Positions 30,838-43,730 are shown, counted from the first letter of the stretch. The stretch is DNA of 64,000 nucleotides from Owenia fusiformis (GCA_903813345.2 CAIIXF020000005.1:11723375-11787374), one strand, 5' to 3'. Numbers and translations: made by a program. The notes: generated from the letters alone by a model not told the origin.

Positions 30838-33695
30838 TAGACACTGGGCCTTTATACATCTTTATCATATAATAGACACTGGTCCTTTAAATGTAACCTC
30901 ACTGAGATTCCAAATAGACAATGGGCCTTTAATTCTCTGCCAACAGACACTGGCCCAATGTTTGCATCAAGGCCCTGTGGAACAGTTTCACCAACTCAAC
31001 CAGCTCATAGTGGGGAAGTTTCAGGTTTACTTTCGTATCATACTGGTAAAAGTGGTCAGTTTTACATTGAATCCATCCAAAGAAAATACCGTCCAATATT
31101 GTACAGTACATTCTTTTTTGATATACCATTGACATATTTTGTTATTTATTATTTACATGTAGATACGTTTATTAGATGATTTTATGAAGATGTTCTAAGA
31201 CCCAAATTTAGATCAGCAGGTATGGTCTACGGACTGGAATGTGTTGTTATCATTATAAATAGTAGTATAACTTCAATAAATTAATAAAAATGTTAAATTA
31301 TAAACAAGTGTTTCACTAAACGTTTTGTTAGCAACCAGAAGTCAAAACAAGACACACCCATACCAATCATAAAGAGCAAAATAACCAGGGTACGATCCTT
31401 TGAATGTTTTCTCAAGACTCCTGACAATATGAGAAATGGCTGTTTGATATTTCAAGATTACCATCTAAATTTAACCAACTCTGGATTTTGATACCATCAG
31501 TATTTGAATTTTGATTCGATTCCTACGACAGCTTTTCCTGGAATAACTATGAGCAATATCCTTTCAAGATAGAGGATGGTCTTATTATAGGGTTTATCCT
31601 GGGGTCTATCTCCCCAAAGTTTGTAAAATGATGAATTAGTAAGTCTATTGTTGTTTCTAGGATTTACTAACAACTTGCATTTCTCGAAAACAAGTAACTT
31701 TTTACGCAGTTACTAAAAACTGACATCATCTGCAATTTTTATTGCGACTTTTATAGTACCTCCAGAGGTCTTGAAAGTCTTTCTCAACTCTTACTTCCAC
31801 TTATACAGACACTTATATAACACGGATAGATTCAGGTCCGATGTCCAAATATGTTACAAACTTTCGAGAAATACAACTTGCGATTTCGTAACTTTTTTAA
31901 ACTTACTCACGTAAATTAGTAACTACTAATTTTCCAAAAATAGACCCTTGGATCTTAAAAGCAAGACATATTTTTAACAAAATCCCATGGGACATATTTT
32001 GAATGTAATTTTAATTAATGACTCATGGGCCAGATGGAGAATATGCCTTATTTTGACGTAATATTCCAAATGATAACATATGTCAACAGCACCATCAGAG
32101 GATGTCATAAAACAACAATATTTTTAAAATTCTATGAATTTACTGTACTGTATTTTCAATACATACATATACATAATTATATATTTATATTATTTACAAT
32201 TAAAAAATATTCTGATTCTAATGTAATGGAGATCAAAGTGGTCTAGCCACCATGGAACTGTCATACCTTCAATAAGTGAAACTAGGGCCTAGGAGTATAA
32301 ATAAGGCAAACTAAACATTATAAGCTAGCATAGGTTAGAAAATGCTCTGCTTTTTGAACTGTAGGCTGATTTGATTGGTTTGAAATCAGAAGGAATATAA
32401 TGTCCATACATACAACAAGAGTGATAGACAATAGAAATAGCTGGATAAAATCGTGGACTTTTTAACCCATTCACTGACTAAAAGGGGCTCAATGCCATTT
32501 CTGAAAATAATTAGACATTGTTACAAACCTTCCCTTCTGTAAATATCAGAGCTTGAAAAAAATGCCCATTAGTGAATTAATTCAATTTAATTGCCTTTAA
32601 GAATTTTATGCACCACTTATAAGTTCTGCACTGGCATGCTGCTTACTAAATGGGCAATTTTGTCTTGAATGAGGAAAATATGGTGTCTCCCCTAACTTCA
32701 ACTTAGTCCGATTTATATCTTAACTTGGTATCAGAAAATGGGTTTTACTGGATAAATCTACTCATAGCATCAAGAATGCATGAACTCAATGTTATTTACT
32801 CATTTAAAAAATGGAGGATGAGATATTACTTGAGTCAATCCATCAAGTTGTTCATATTGCTGTTCATATAGCTGTTCTATAGATGAAACATTACTGGGGA
32901 CTCTAGTCTATTGACAACTTCAACACATTTGCAATACAAAAAGGTGGAAATATAAAAAGGCTCCTAATTATTACATTATTTTATGGATGACATGGGTTCC
33001 AGTTCATTTTCCCATTCAATTTTCAAAAGTATTACTACACATAACTCTTTCATAATACAAATATCAATACATGTAATTACATTGTCCCTGCTTTGAACCA
33101 TATAATCCACTGTGGTAGTGTCCCTGTCATATTCCTATTGCTTCTTCACACATTATGTTGCCTAATACCCTAATTCACAGGCATTTAAGCCAACTTCACA
33201 CATTTTGTTCTCCAGTTTTTCACACATACTCAAGGCATTAATGTCATATTTTTCATATACTCAAGACATTAATGTCATATTTTTCATATGCTCAAGGCAT
33301 TAATGTCATATTTTTCATATACTCAAGGCATTAATGTCATATTTTTCATATACTCAAGGCATTAATGTCATATTTTTCATATACTCAAGGCATTAATGTC
33401 ATATTTTTCATATACTCAATGCACCAATGTCATATTTTTCATATACTCAAGGCATCAATGTCATATTTTTCATATACTCAAGGCATAATATCATCCTATA
33501 TATCCAGATAGTCGAGGCCTTCATGTCAGCTTTATTGAATGTTCCAGACATTAAGAACACCAACTTTCCATGTGTGATTAAACACAATCTGTTAAAGCTT
33601 GGGTTTTTAAACGCTATCTTGCCCCATCATTTCATACTCTACTCCAATAATAAAACACTGTCATAATTTATTTTAAGTACAATAAAACTAACTGA
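30838..33695. other. Convergent intergenic region between CFAP100-like gene and PPP4R2
   Basis: The 3' UTR of the CFAP100-like gene probably starts here. It holds three short similar blocks (AGACACTGG(G/T)CCTTTA at about 30839, 30870 and 30916) and a polyadenylation candidate AATAAA at 31275-31280. The rest is AT-rich without a convincing gene. Tandem repeat 33222-33490 is listed separately. Confidence 0.55.
33222..33490. repeat. About 31-bp minisatellite, nine copies
   Basis: Head-to-tail, nearly identical units of CATATACTCAAGGCATTAAT plus GTCATATTTTT. There are no unique spacers, so this is a satellite-type array and not a CRISPR. It lies about 200 bp past the PPP4R2 stop codon, likely in its 3' UTR. 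Confidence 0.95.
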
Positions 33696-36600
33696 TCACT
33701 CATCGACATCCATCGGCTCTAAGTTCTGCTCTGTCTCAGCAGCCGCAGATTCTGATTGGTCCATTATGGTGGGGGGCTGTTTGTCTGTTTCTCCTAGAGG
33801 TGAAGAGGTTGTCTCCATGTTACAATCTGGCTCAGTAGTCATGGATTGCTCTGTAGGGAGGGGAGAGACCTCTTTAGGGTCCCCATGGGGTTCCGTGGGT
33901 AGAGTATTGCCCACACCAGCACTATCAGAGACAGGCTCTATTAAGGGCGTGTTTGTTGAGGTATCAGGGGTGGGGACAGTAGAATCTGATACTGTCTCAG
34001 TTTCTTCTGTATTTGAAATGCGTGGAATTTTAGCCGAGGATGGTTCTAAATTGGATTCTGAGCATGTGATTTCATTGTTTTCTCCTGTGTTTGATTGGTC
34101 TATTTCTGCTTTTTCTATTTTCTCAGTCTCGTCTGATGATGTCACCAGTTCTGGTGCAAATGTTGAAGCTGCTGATGTGATGTTTACATTATCAATCTTC
34201 CCAGGATCAACAGGATCAAAGCCAGTGCTGTTCTCATCTAGTAACACTGAGTCTAATTGGTCAACACTACTGTCTACCTCTGTTTGAGACACTGGCTCTG
34301 ATTGGTGAGTTGTTTGTGAGGGTGTTTCTGATTGGTCCGTTTGTGAAGGTGTGACTGAAGAACTATCAATGGAGGTTGTAGTTGAAGGAACAAATGGCTG
34401 AGTAGTATTGGCTGAAAAGAAAATGTGGGACTTTCTTATATAATTCAACAAGGCATTAACATGCAAAGTATCATCACCTGCCATTTGTTACAGACACCGA
34501 CCATCAGACTCCATTTATTACAGACATTTTAGAAATATTTTCACTGAACAAAAACTTCACACAAGTAAACCAATTGAAATCTATGTGAGAGTAACCATGA
34601 TCAGGATTTGTTCATTTCCAATAGTTGAAATATTCCATGTGATGCAACATTGAATTTACCATTACCTTTACTATCCTCAGAAGTTTCTTCAGTTGAACTG
34701 TCTAGATTGTCTGTGGAGTCTGCTTGTACTGATACAGGGTCTGGTTCCCCAGGAGCTATATTTTTATTGTCCCCAGCTTCAGTAGAGTTAATCTCTTTTT
34801 CCTCACCACTTTCTTTATGCTTATCTACATCCGTTTCTTTAGTATCAGCTTCATGTTGATCCGAGGTCTCAGGTCCAGAGGGGATTGTGTCTGTCAACCG
34901 AGCTTCAGCTTCCAGCTCAATGTCATCTGGCTTTTCAGCTAACCGCTCTCCTCCCCCAGTTTTAACTTCATTTGGCTTTTCAGTTAATCCTACACCACCC
35001 CCTGTTCCATTGTCATTTGGTTTTTCAGTCAATCGTGCTTCACTCCCATTTTCAGAATTACTTGGCTTCGCTGTTGTTTGCGCATCACCTCCAGCATCAG
35101 AGTCCTTTGTGACTGTTGCATTTGAAGGTGCCTTAGAGTCTGTATTGTTAGACTGTAGAACAGTGTCACTGTCTTTGTTGGAGTCTTCACTGTCCTCGCT
35201 ACTCTCTGACTCCATGCTGCTAGTAGAACTATCACTACTGTGGTCATGTCTGTCATCATTGTCATCTTGCTCCTTACCCTGTAACAACATTGTGAATTCT
35301 TAATTACCATATTCAACAGCCTCAATTCCAGCAAAATTAGCGATTTAACATGTAACAAACAAAATGTGCGGGCAACCAGCTGCATAAAGAGAATACTTCA
35401 AAATGTAAAGATTTCTGTCACATTTACAGATATTTCATAATCCAATTCATGAAAGTCAAATCATGTGTTTGCCTCCATAATTAGAGAATATATATTACTT
35501 ATGATGTTCACTCTGCCTATATTCATTGAAAATTAAATGAGACTTAAGGAAAAGAAATTGAATTACATTGTAATTCTAACATGGTACTTACTTTTTGTAC
35601 TAAGTATTGATTCAGAATTATTTAGAGACCAGATCATAAAATCTAACCTTAGATATAGTGTTATTCGCTCACCTTCATAGGGTCTATAGGTGAGCTAGTT
35701 TCAGGTCCCCAAGTTGCTGTAGTTGCAGTGTTAAACCAGCCAGGTGAATTGAAGGGGGCTAGCTGTTGACTATGTACACCATTGTTATTTGATGTGGAGT
35801 CATCTGGATGCCCATTATCCAAACCATTCACCAGTGATATCTTTGATTCATTCACAATTTTACTACAAGAAATTAAATTGAATTCATCAATTGTGTAGTG
35901 CAGAAATTTAAAAAAATCATTGGCCTCAGTCTCATTTGATCTACGACTACCTTACAGCAGTCATAGTTTTCAAAATTGAGAGAAATATGCAGCACGAAAT
36001 ATAGGGGTAAGCAGTACAATGTAGATTTACTATATCGATTTTGTGAAGCTATGGCTGCCATATGGCACAAATATGACAAAGGCTTTCGTTTTACAATGTG
36101 GATGTTGCAGTTTATAGTTTGCATAATTGACAAGCAATCTCATTGGTCTAGAGCATTATCTTTAGAATCATGACAATTTAAATCCAATAATAGGCAATAT
36201 TGTTCCAAGTGGTGCTATAAAATTCGAACATAAACTCTCATTTATATCAGTAATGCTGTCAGCTGGACAAATTGGAATTATGAGCCTGCCGTATAAACTT
36301 ACTTTCCTGATGGATCCACAGAGCTGACAACATTGATATTCTTCTCTATGCCTCGTACAAACTTGTCGGGTCTTTTGTAATGTTGTTTAGGATTGGTCAC
36401 CAGTTCACACAACCTTTGAATCGTGAACGGGGCCCTACAATGAAGATTTGTGTTTGATATAATGTGTACATGCAAACTCTTTAAATGGTTCAGTAGTTCG
36501 TTCCACTCTATTTCAAGCAAATTGAAAAAATCAAAATTTGAGCTATTCAATTGAATTTAAACATTTCTTCTAATATCTGATCAGATACCTTTTTCCAAGA

Positions 36601-39268
36601 TGAAATTAGGATTGTAAGGGAAACAATGGAATGCTTTTTGAAAGATCAGTTCCAACATTTTACACTCTATCAACTTCAACTTATTCTATTTGTCATTTAA
36701 CAGACCATACAAGGCTGTAATTACATTCTTCTGGACAGATATCTCTCTTTGATTCATTCAGTTTAATCAGAAATTACTTGCAGTTCCATATAAAGTCTTA
36801 GAATGTGATTGGGTCTATTTATGGCCTTAAAAGTAAATGGAAAATGCTGATGTTTTGGTTAAAATATGAAATGATTGCATTCCATATAATCTATTTATTT
36901 ATATATTTTTATTTATTTATTTCATGATAATATAACAATGGAATGTACAAAGCATGTGCACTCGACAATTCTCAATTTAGAACCATTGTCAAAATTCAAA
37001 ACCTCTTATTATTTGAAAACATAAGGTACTTGTATATTCAATGCAAATTGAAGCAATAATTCCTGACTTATTTTTTTGGAAAAGCAAGCTTTTCAAGTTT
37101 GAACCAGAAGCTTTTTTGATAATGAACCAAAATAATTCATAAAAAAAAGCATACGTACATGTTCAAAATAAAATTTTCTCACAAAATATAATTACCCATT
37201 AAAATTGTTGACCGCATTGATGAGCCTTTCTTTAATTTCTGTGAACTTGACGTTTTCAACATTGGGACAGGGTGTCACATTCTCCATCGGGACATCTTGG
37301 TGAAACTTTGTCATGGATTCCTCCATCTTGTACAAAAACAAAGGTTTCAGTTTCAGCCATGGGAATCTGAATAAAACAAAAACATCATTAAACACCACAA
37401 GATATCATACATTCATCAGTCACTCTGGTGGCCATTGGCCAATAATGCCCTGAGCATAGGCGACGGGAGTTCTAGGCCCTGAGCTCCCCAACAACATAAA
37501 TTGTAATTTCCAAAAATCACCGAGCAATAAAAAACAATAGGGTATTAAAAAATCTTTGAATAAATACTTTTAAAAAAGTGGACAAATTCATTAAAATTTA
37601 AACAGGTTAAATATATATCTATATATTTGCCCTGGCCAAGATTCTATCCTGCTCTGTTTGAGATTGAGAAATATGCAGTGCGCGAAATAGACGTCCGACA
37701 TCGGTAATTGGCCTGACATTTGTGACATTCGTTAGATTGCCAATGAATGGAACCTACATTTCGTACCGAAGCGTAAGATATAACCGGACTTTTGATTGGC
37801 TGTTGTTGTTTGTTGAAATTACCGTGTTTTGATTGGCTATGAATGACTCATCAAGAGGTTCTACTCCCAGCATGCATTTCGATCGAATGACGTCATTGAC
37901 GTACAATAAATACTGGGATCGTTATGCCTCAAACTTAGTTTTGTTCGCGGGGTTTTCAGATTTTTAAAGAAATAAAAATCTAAAATGATAGATTTAGGTT
38001 CACATTTCTTCTCATAATCAAGTAAGTGAAACTTTTGGCCAGAGAAGTAAGGAACAGCCTACCAAAAATTGGCCTGAGGAAAAATGATATGGCTAGTTAA
38101 AATCTGTCTGGCCTGCTAAAATGTCTAGATTAAAAAAATCCTTATTTCATGCACTGATATGTTTTTATTTTGAGAATTTATTTCCTGTCATGGTGAGGTT
38201 CAAAAAAATTCTTTTTCGATTTGAATTTTCAAAATGAATTCTATCCATGGATCAGCTGTTTTGGCACCTGAAGCCACCATAATAGAAAGGTAAGACTATT
38301 TTCTTGAGATATATAACTCAAAATCTCTAATTTCACCCTCTCAAGAGGAGAGTTGCTTAAATATAAACTAAGAATTGAATACAACACACACCCACCAGCA
38401 GTTAATATGTGTACAAGGTGTTCCAAAAGTAATATGTGTAGTACTGGGGCTTGGATGTTCGCATTTTATTTAGCTCTCGTAAAATGAACGAACAAACATT
38501 CCATTTTCACACATGTTCGGTAATATAACAAATCATAACTTCCGGAAATGACAAGCCAGTACAAACATTTTTGGGAATTTTTACAGTTCGTTTACATTTC
38601 TTGTATAACTGTACTTATTGTTGATCAGACGGAAAGATAAGCTGATGTAGTTACATTGGAATTCTTTTACTACCATTTGAAAGACACGTTAGGGTACCAT
38701 TCATCAGGTAACACTCATATGTCGAAGTTAAGTTCTTGCCTTTTTAAACACGTAACAAGGAGTAGTATCAACACACAAACTGAATGATTTGGTGAGATGG
38801 TGAAACTTTGACCAGAGTTACAGAGCTACTTTTAATCTAAATAAATAAGTGAAGCCAGCATGAGTCTTCTGTCGTCGTTTTGGAGAACATGTTTGGAATC
38901 ATCTTTCGCCTCGTCGCTTTTTTGGCTCTACGCCACTGAGCTATATATTCATGGTTTTATTACAGTTAATTCAGCTGGAGCATGTCAAACAAAATAATTT
39001 TTACACAACAACAGCTATTGAGTACAAATGAAACCAGACATCTAAATACCTAATATCAACTTACAGTGTGTTCCCGGTTTTAGCAATGCTTTTCAAATAT
39101 TCGTCCAAGATCGGCGTAATTTCTTTTGTTGGTTTTCTGTCAAATTCTGGAAATAAAGAGGAAACCCGTAAATCATTTATATATGAAAAGCACGTAAATT
39201 TATCCTAGGGTCTATTTTACAATTAACTTACCAGTTAAAGCATCTAAAACACTCTCTTTATTATCCAT
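33696..39268 (-). CDS. PPP4R2: Protein phosphatase 4 regulatory subunit 2, complete (7 exons)
   Basis: PPP4R2 binds the PP4 catalytic subunit and targets it, with PP4R3, to nuclear substrates in DNA repair, centrosome and splicing-related functions. Exons in transcript order: 39268-39232, 39146-39065, 37366-37196, 36434-36303, 35862-35673, 35278-34666 and 34411-33696. All are in phase, giving 646 residues. The N-terminal 155 or so residues carry the conserved domain: [78 protein letters not shown]. The rest is an acidic, Ser/Thr-rich, probably disordered tail ending LEPMDVDE, like the EPMEQD end of human PPP4R2. The tail contains degenerate (R/G)L(T/A)EKP(N/D) repeats around residues 285-345 and makes the protein much longer than human (417). 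Confidence 0.95.
34452..34540. mobile_element. Short relative of the GTCACCACC element family
   Basis: AAGGCATTAACATGCAAAGT, ATCATCACCTGCCATTTGTT and ACAGACACCGACCATCAGAC repeat the left edge of the element at 62788-62905. It lies in the 254-bp intron between the last two PPP4R2 exons and forms much of that intron. Confidence 0.55.
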
Positions 39269-39303
39269 TTCTCAAGTATTTTGAAAATCGAGCCAGACTA
39301 AAA

Positions 39304-39324
39304 AATGGCGATAATGTGACGTCA
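39304..39324 (-). promoter_or_regulatory. PPP4R2 core promoter: YY1-like and CRE sites
   Basis: AAATGGCG at about 39303-39310 (YY1-type CGCCATTTT in gene orientation) and a perfect CRE/ATF palindrome TGACGTCA at 39317-39324 lie 36-56 bp upstream of the PPP4R2 start codon. This pairing is typical of TATA-less housekeeping promoters. That these sites are functional is an inference. Confidence 0.5.
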
Positions 39325-39949
39325 CCGAACAAACCAAATACAGGTAAGCCAGGATCATTTACATTAGTTTATCTTTGATTTTCAGCATTGAACAAATAAT
39401 TATATCGTTGAAAATTGGACTCAGCTCGATTAAACGTACAATTTATTTAGTATTGTGTTAAAAACCTATAGTTTTTCACGTTCAAGGATGCCAAAATGAC
39501 AATGAAAAAGGGCTCTGGCCGCATTTGGACGGGTTTATTTGATATCCCGATAAGTCTCACGTGACTACTCGAGAGTCATCTGGGGTCATCAAGTGCAAAC
39601 TAGAGCGACATCTGGCGACAAGGAATTTTGTTCTTACTACGAAATTTCACTTTGAAACCTAAATATTCAAGGTATGTAGTACTATAATATCGATTTTAGT
39701 AGTTATCTGCAAGATAAAGTATATCTCTAACATGTCAAGCCATGATTTTCAAATCTGTATCGTATATCTAGATAATTTTGTAACTTCTTCCTTAAAAAAT
39801 TGTATTATCGCCCAGAGATGGGTAACAATTATTTCCAGATGAAGGCCCACGGGAAGTAAGTTACAGAGTATAAGAGGGGGGCCTACATGATGTAAATTTG
39901 ACACTCGACAGAGGGTTGCTTCTACAGTCCAGCTGAATTGCTAGCCCCT

Positions 39950-40030
39950 ATTGGCTCAGCTCAGCGGTAGAGTGCTGATACTTAGGTCCAAACCCTTCTC
40001 TATATCCTGGCTTTGAGTGACTGTTTACAG
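39950..40030 (+). repeat. Possible tRNA-derived SINE fragment
   Basis: CTCAGCGGTAGAGTGCTGAT looks like a pol III A box of tRNA type, and GGTCCAAACCC some 30 bp on looks like a B box. No acceptor stem or poly-A tail is obvious, so a chance resemblance is possible. Confidence 0.3.
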
Positions 40031-40502
40031 CCACCCTGATGTTCAATATTTGTAAATTATGCTGACGCTCGCACAGTTGTTATGGCATAATTATATGAAA
40101 AATACCTTTGTGCATCCATTTGCAGAATATCTGCTCATATCCCCGTCCTAATCGATTGTTATATATATTTTAATTTAACAAAGTGGAATTTCGTTTCAAA
40201 ATGACCTCTGCTGAATGAGCTGTATAAATGGCGGATGTGCTGAGTTTGAGGTTCTTTCCGAAAAGAAATTTTGAAATATCTTAATCCAGACAAGCAACGC
40301 TTGTACTTAAATATTATTAATGTTCTTATAAATATTTATAAGTATTATTAAAAGGAGTTCTGGGTGCGTGTGACACTTTTTCTAGATTACATATGAAATC
40401 AATCAAGTTACATAAGCTAGAGACTCGAGTAAGCTGATCAATACAAAATAATAGGGTGAGTTTTCAAACTAAACAGAGTGCGCCTACCAAAATGGATTTG
40501 CC

Positions 40503-40701
40503 CAGGCCCGTAGCCAGGGGGTGGAGTGTTCAGGCGAACCCCTCCCTGGCCAAAAATTCTTTCAAAATCATGCAGTTTTTCACCATTTTGAGCACTTTTA
40601 AGTGATTTTAGCCATATTTGGGCCAAAATTGTCAAATGTGAACCCCCCCTGGAAATTTTGAAAACTGAACCCCCCCTTGGCAAATCCTGGCTACGGGCCT
40701 G
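40503..40701. mobile_element. 199-bp MITE, CAGGCCCGTAGCCAGG ends, TTGCC duplication
   Basis: Terminal inverted repeats CAGGCCCGTAGCCAGG and CCTGGCTACGGGCCTG are perfect over 16 bp. They are flanked by a direct TTGCC at 40498-40502 and 40702-40706, a likely 5-bp target duplication. The interior has C-rich tracts and GGGCCAAAATTGTCAAATGT. Related truncated sequence occurs at 41135-41285 (opposite orientation), 61635-61765 and 26148-26175. Confidence 0.85.
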
Positions 40702-41114
40702 TTGCCTATATATCTCTGAGACTGATAGATAGAATTCACAAATAAAACAAAAGTTTGCTATTATTATAGGTAAAAAATTCTCTAAATTTCGAAGTGATTT
40801 CTGTCATTGGTCTGCCATTTTTGCGGAAGTTACACTGAAACACAAACTCTATGAAACGAAACGAAATCACGAGAAAAAAACATTGCACACATCGTGCGCA
40901 TGCGCCCTAAAGTTAAAACCAATCAGATCATTTGATTATTTTGCGTACATGAATTATTTGCTTCTGAGCACTTACCATTAAAAGCTAACCACAATAAACA
41001 AACCTAGCAGAGATTACCCGTATTTCATTTTGGTGAAATTTCAGCTCAAACTGGGAACACCCTGGATTCGATTCCTGTGACTTTCTGGAGTTGACTAAGG
41101 TTACATAGGTATCT

Positions 41115-41285
41115 GTAGAGCATCACAGGCCCAAGGGGGTTCACAAAAATTGCATAGGGGGGGGGTTCACTTGTGACAATTTTGGCCCAAATATGGCCAA
41201 AATCACTTAAAAAGTCCTCAGAATGGTGAAAAACTGCATGATTTTGAATAATTTTTTGGCCAGGGGGGGTTTGCTCGAACACATC
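41115..41285. mobile_element. Truncated relative of the CAGGCCCGTAGCC MITE
   Basis: The order CAAGGGGGTTCACAAAAATT, TTTTGGCCCAAATATGGCCA, GGTGAAAAACTGCATGATTT, TTTGGCCAGGGGGGGTTTGC mirrors the interior of the element at 40503-40701 in the other orientation. The ends are eroded. Confidence 0.65.
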
Positions 41286-41933
41286 TGTTGATCTTCACAT
41301 GCTTCACTTGGATGTAAATTAGATCCATTTCTTCGTATGCCATCTCTACAGAATAGCCTTGTATATCAAGATATAAAGCCGCTACCTATAGATAACAATT
41401 TGAAAATTTTGCTAATTGCAAAATAATGTTCAACAATTTCAGATGTTTTTGAAAATGGCCGTCCATGTGTCCATGGCTAGACCCTTTGATATTAATCCAA
41501 AAATTAACATGAAATGCAAAATCTCACTTATAACATTCCCTGCATCAATTCTAATGCAATTGCTATGATATATGATGTTGGTAATGAATATGGCAGAAAA
41601 GATTTAATAAAATTGACAATGGACAAATCAATTTTTTGAACATGACAAGATTCAAAGCCTCTAATGTATTAAGATAAATGGAAGACATAAAATCACCTTA
41701 AATTTTTTGACAATTCAAAAGCCTTTCAAAATTTTGAATGCTGATTTTTGAAAAATAAATGCAAAATCAACAAAAGTTTACTTGAAAAATGAAAAAATGA
41801 AAACATAATGCTGAGTGGTATCCTCCCATGGAAGCTTATGTTTGGGAGTAGTAAGTAGTTTGATAGAAACCCTAAAATTCATTCCAAGGATTAAATTTCT
41901 ATTGAATTCATAATTTGTAAAATTTTCTTCCAG

Positions 41934-43730
41934 ATGGAGAGTGAACCAACAGCAATGGAGGTTTTAGAGTCCACTCAGCTTATTCGAGTCACCGAGGGAA
42001 AGCACAAATACTTCAATACCCGATTTCAAAGAATTAATGCTAAAATGTATGACTACAACTGTGATGTGCAATTGAAGGTTGAGAAACAAACATTCAGAGC
42101 TCATCGTCATGTGCTTTCTGCTTCTAGCGATTATTTTGCTGCTATGTTTAGTCACGATATGAAAGAAAAACTTCAGGATGACGTTGAACTGCTTGAAATA
42201 AGTTCAGCTGGATTCGCACAGATGATGGAATACTTTTACCATGGATTTGTCATGCTCAATCCTGATAATATAGAAGATGTAATTGAAGCGTCACAGTTCT
42301 TTCAAGTGAATTGGCTGAAACACGTTTGCTGCCATTTTCTTGTGAATTATCTTAGCATAGAGAATTACCATGTGGTGCTTCAGCTGGCAGATACTTACAC
42401 ACTGGGTGATCTTCGACAAGATATTTTCTGTTATATCGGACAGGAGTTCATGGCATTGTCGCAGAAACCCATGTTCAAAATGCTTGCATTTGAATTGTTT
42501 CTTCAATTGCTCTCAGAAGATTTTTACATCGAGGCGCCAGAGGGGTACATATTATTAACAATCTTGCGCTGGGTGAAGCATGATCCAGAAGATCGGGAAA
42601 AATATTTGCTGCAGCTTTTAAACGAGGTCCGATTCCACTTAATGAAGTTAGAAGAGTTGGAGAGGATTCCTCAATATGTTTTGGACATGCCAGGAATCAA
42701 GCCACTCGTTGATGATGCATTTGACTACCGAGAAAATGTCTACAGCCAATGCCTCAGTAATGCAGATTCTGAGATGCCCCGAGGTGGAAAGAAAATAATC
42801 GCAATGCTTGCATCAGATGATTCGCAAATTGAGCTCCAACTGAAAATCATTGGTACGCATGGATTTTTTCGTCAGCCTTTAAAAACAGAGTTCATGAAGA
42901 CAAAATTTGAATTTGCATCAATTGCAACATTCAACAATTTCTTGTTTATCTGCGGTGGATATGAAAAGGGTGCAATGCTAAGTACAAATCTCACTTACCG
43001 CTATGACCCCCGAGATTTGACCTGGATTGATGTTGCACCAATGAATGAACGGAGGGTGAGTTTTTCCCTCATTCAGGCCCAGGATTACATGTATGCTATC
43101 GCTGGAATCAGCCGTAACCTAGATGAGAATGATCTTCCCTTTGAGTTGATACTTAACACAGTAGAAAGGTATAACCCATTAGTCAATGAATGGTCTACAC
43201 TAGCTAGTCTACCACATGGATGTTTCGATACGGGGGCGGGTGTGTCTGGAGATAATATTTATCTGACTGGGGGTATTACAGATAATCCCGATGATTCCAT
43301 TCCTGTCAACTACAATTTTCGGTATTCCATGACGCAGGATAATTGGCTTCAATTGTCTCCCATGTTAACCGCTCGGAAGAGCCACAGTATGACCGCACAC
43401 ATGAATAAACTCTTTGTCTTCGGAGGTACAACCACAGATGAAAACTTCACATCAACGGACTGTACCAAAAATGAATGCTACGACACATCAACCGACCAAT
43501 GGTCCTATATAACCCCAACCCCAGAGAGCTTTGGATTCCTGTACAAGTCGGTCATTCACCATGAAAATGATCTCTATATCTTGGGAGGAAAACACATATT
43601 AAGATATCTACATAAGGTCAATCTGGAGAGCTTGGTATTTGATGAACATGAGGAAGCTGAAGTTTGTGGGCATTACTACCAAAAGATGGCATTGCTAACC
43701 ATCCCTTTCCCATACCACATAAAGATCTAA
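41934..43730 (+). CDS. BTB-BACK-Kelch (kelch-like) protein, single coding exon
   Basis: A 598-residue kelch-like protein, most likely a substrate receptor for a cullin-3 ubiquitin ligase. The BTB domain spans about residues 35-140 (NCDVQLKVEKQTFRAHRHVL, SASSDYFAAMFSHDMKE). The BACK domain spans about 145-250 (LSIENYHVVLQLADTYTLGD, EGYILLTILRWVKHDPEDRE). Kelch repeats run from about 330 to 590 (FLFICGGYEKG, MYAIAGISRN, IYLTGGI, LFVFGGTT, DLYILGGKH). The length is usual for the family. The start ATG follows a splice acceptor ending at 41933, so the coding region is intronless but the transcript probably has a 5' noncoding exon. Intronless kelch-like genes are common in lophotrochozoan expansions. 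I cannot assign a vertebrate orthologue. The gene is divergent from PPP4R2 and intact. Confidence 0.95.
   Translation: MESEPTAMEVLESTQLIRVTEGKHKYFNTRFQRINAKMYDYNCDVQLKVEKQTFRAHRHVLSASSDYFAAMFSHDMKEKLQDDVELLEISSAGFAQMMEYFYHGFVMLNPDNIEDVIEASQFFQVNWLKHVCCHFLVNYLSIENYHVVLQLADTYTLGDLRQDIFCYIGQEFMALSQKPMFKMLAFELFLQLLSEDFYIEAPEGYILLTILRWVKHDPEDREKYLLQLLNEVRFHLMKLEELERIPQYVLDMPGIKPLVDDAFDYRENVYSQCLSNADSEMPRGGKKIIAMLASDDSQIELQLKIIGTHGFFRQPLKTEFMKTKFEFASIATFNNFLFICGGYEKGAMLSTNLTYRYDPRDLTWIDVAPMNERRVSFSLIQAQDYMYAIAGISRNLDENDLPFELILNTVERYNPLVNEWSTLASLPHGCFDTGAGVSGDNIYLTGGITDNPDDSIPVNYNFRYSMTQDNWLQLSPMLTARKSHSMTAHMNKLFVFGGTTTDENFTSTDCTKNECYDTSTDQWSYITPTPESFGFLYKSVIHHENDLYILGGKHILRYLHKVNLESLVFDEHEEAEVCGHYYQKMALLTIPFPYHIKI

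Larger units (their letters stand above)
39269..41933. other. Intergenic region between PPP4R2 and KLHL-like gene
   Basis: The divergent pair must have its promoters here. Besides the PPP4R2 core promoter and the elements listed separately, I see only AT-rich DNA. A polypyrimidine acceptor (TTTTCTTCCAG) ends at 41933, directly before the KLHL start codon, so at least one noncoding KLHL exon probably lies in this stretch. Confidence 0.5.

Noticed and set aside
33222-33490. CRISPR-like regular array
   Set aside because: Units are head-to-tail without unique spacers, in animal DNA next to PPP4R2; this is an ordinary minisatellite.
33766-34287. 173-codon plus-strand open frame
   Set aside because: It is the complement of the Ser/Thr-rich last PPP4R2 exon; low-complexity acidic coding leaves the opposite strand open. 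The same applies to 34887-35303.
39950-40030. A functional tRNA gene
   Set aside because: A- and B-box-like strings are present but no acceptor stem or cloverleaf can be drawn; at most a SINE fragment.
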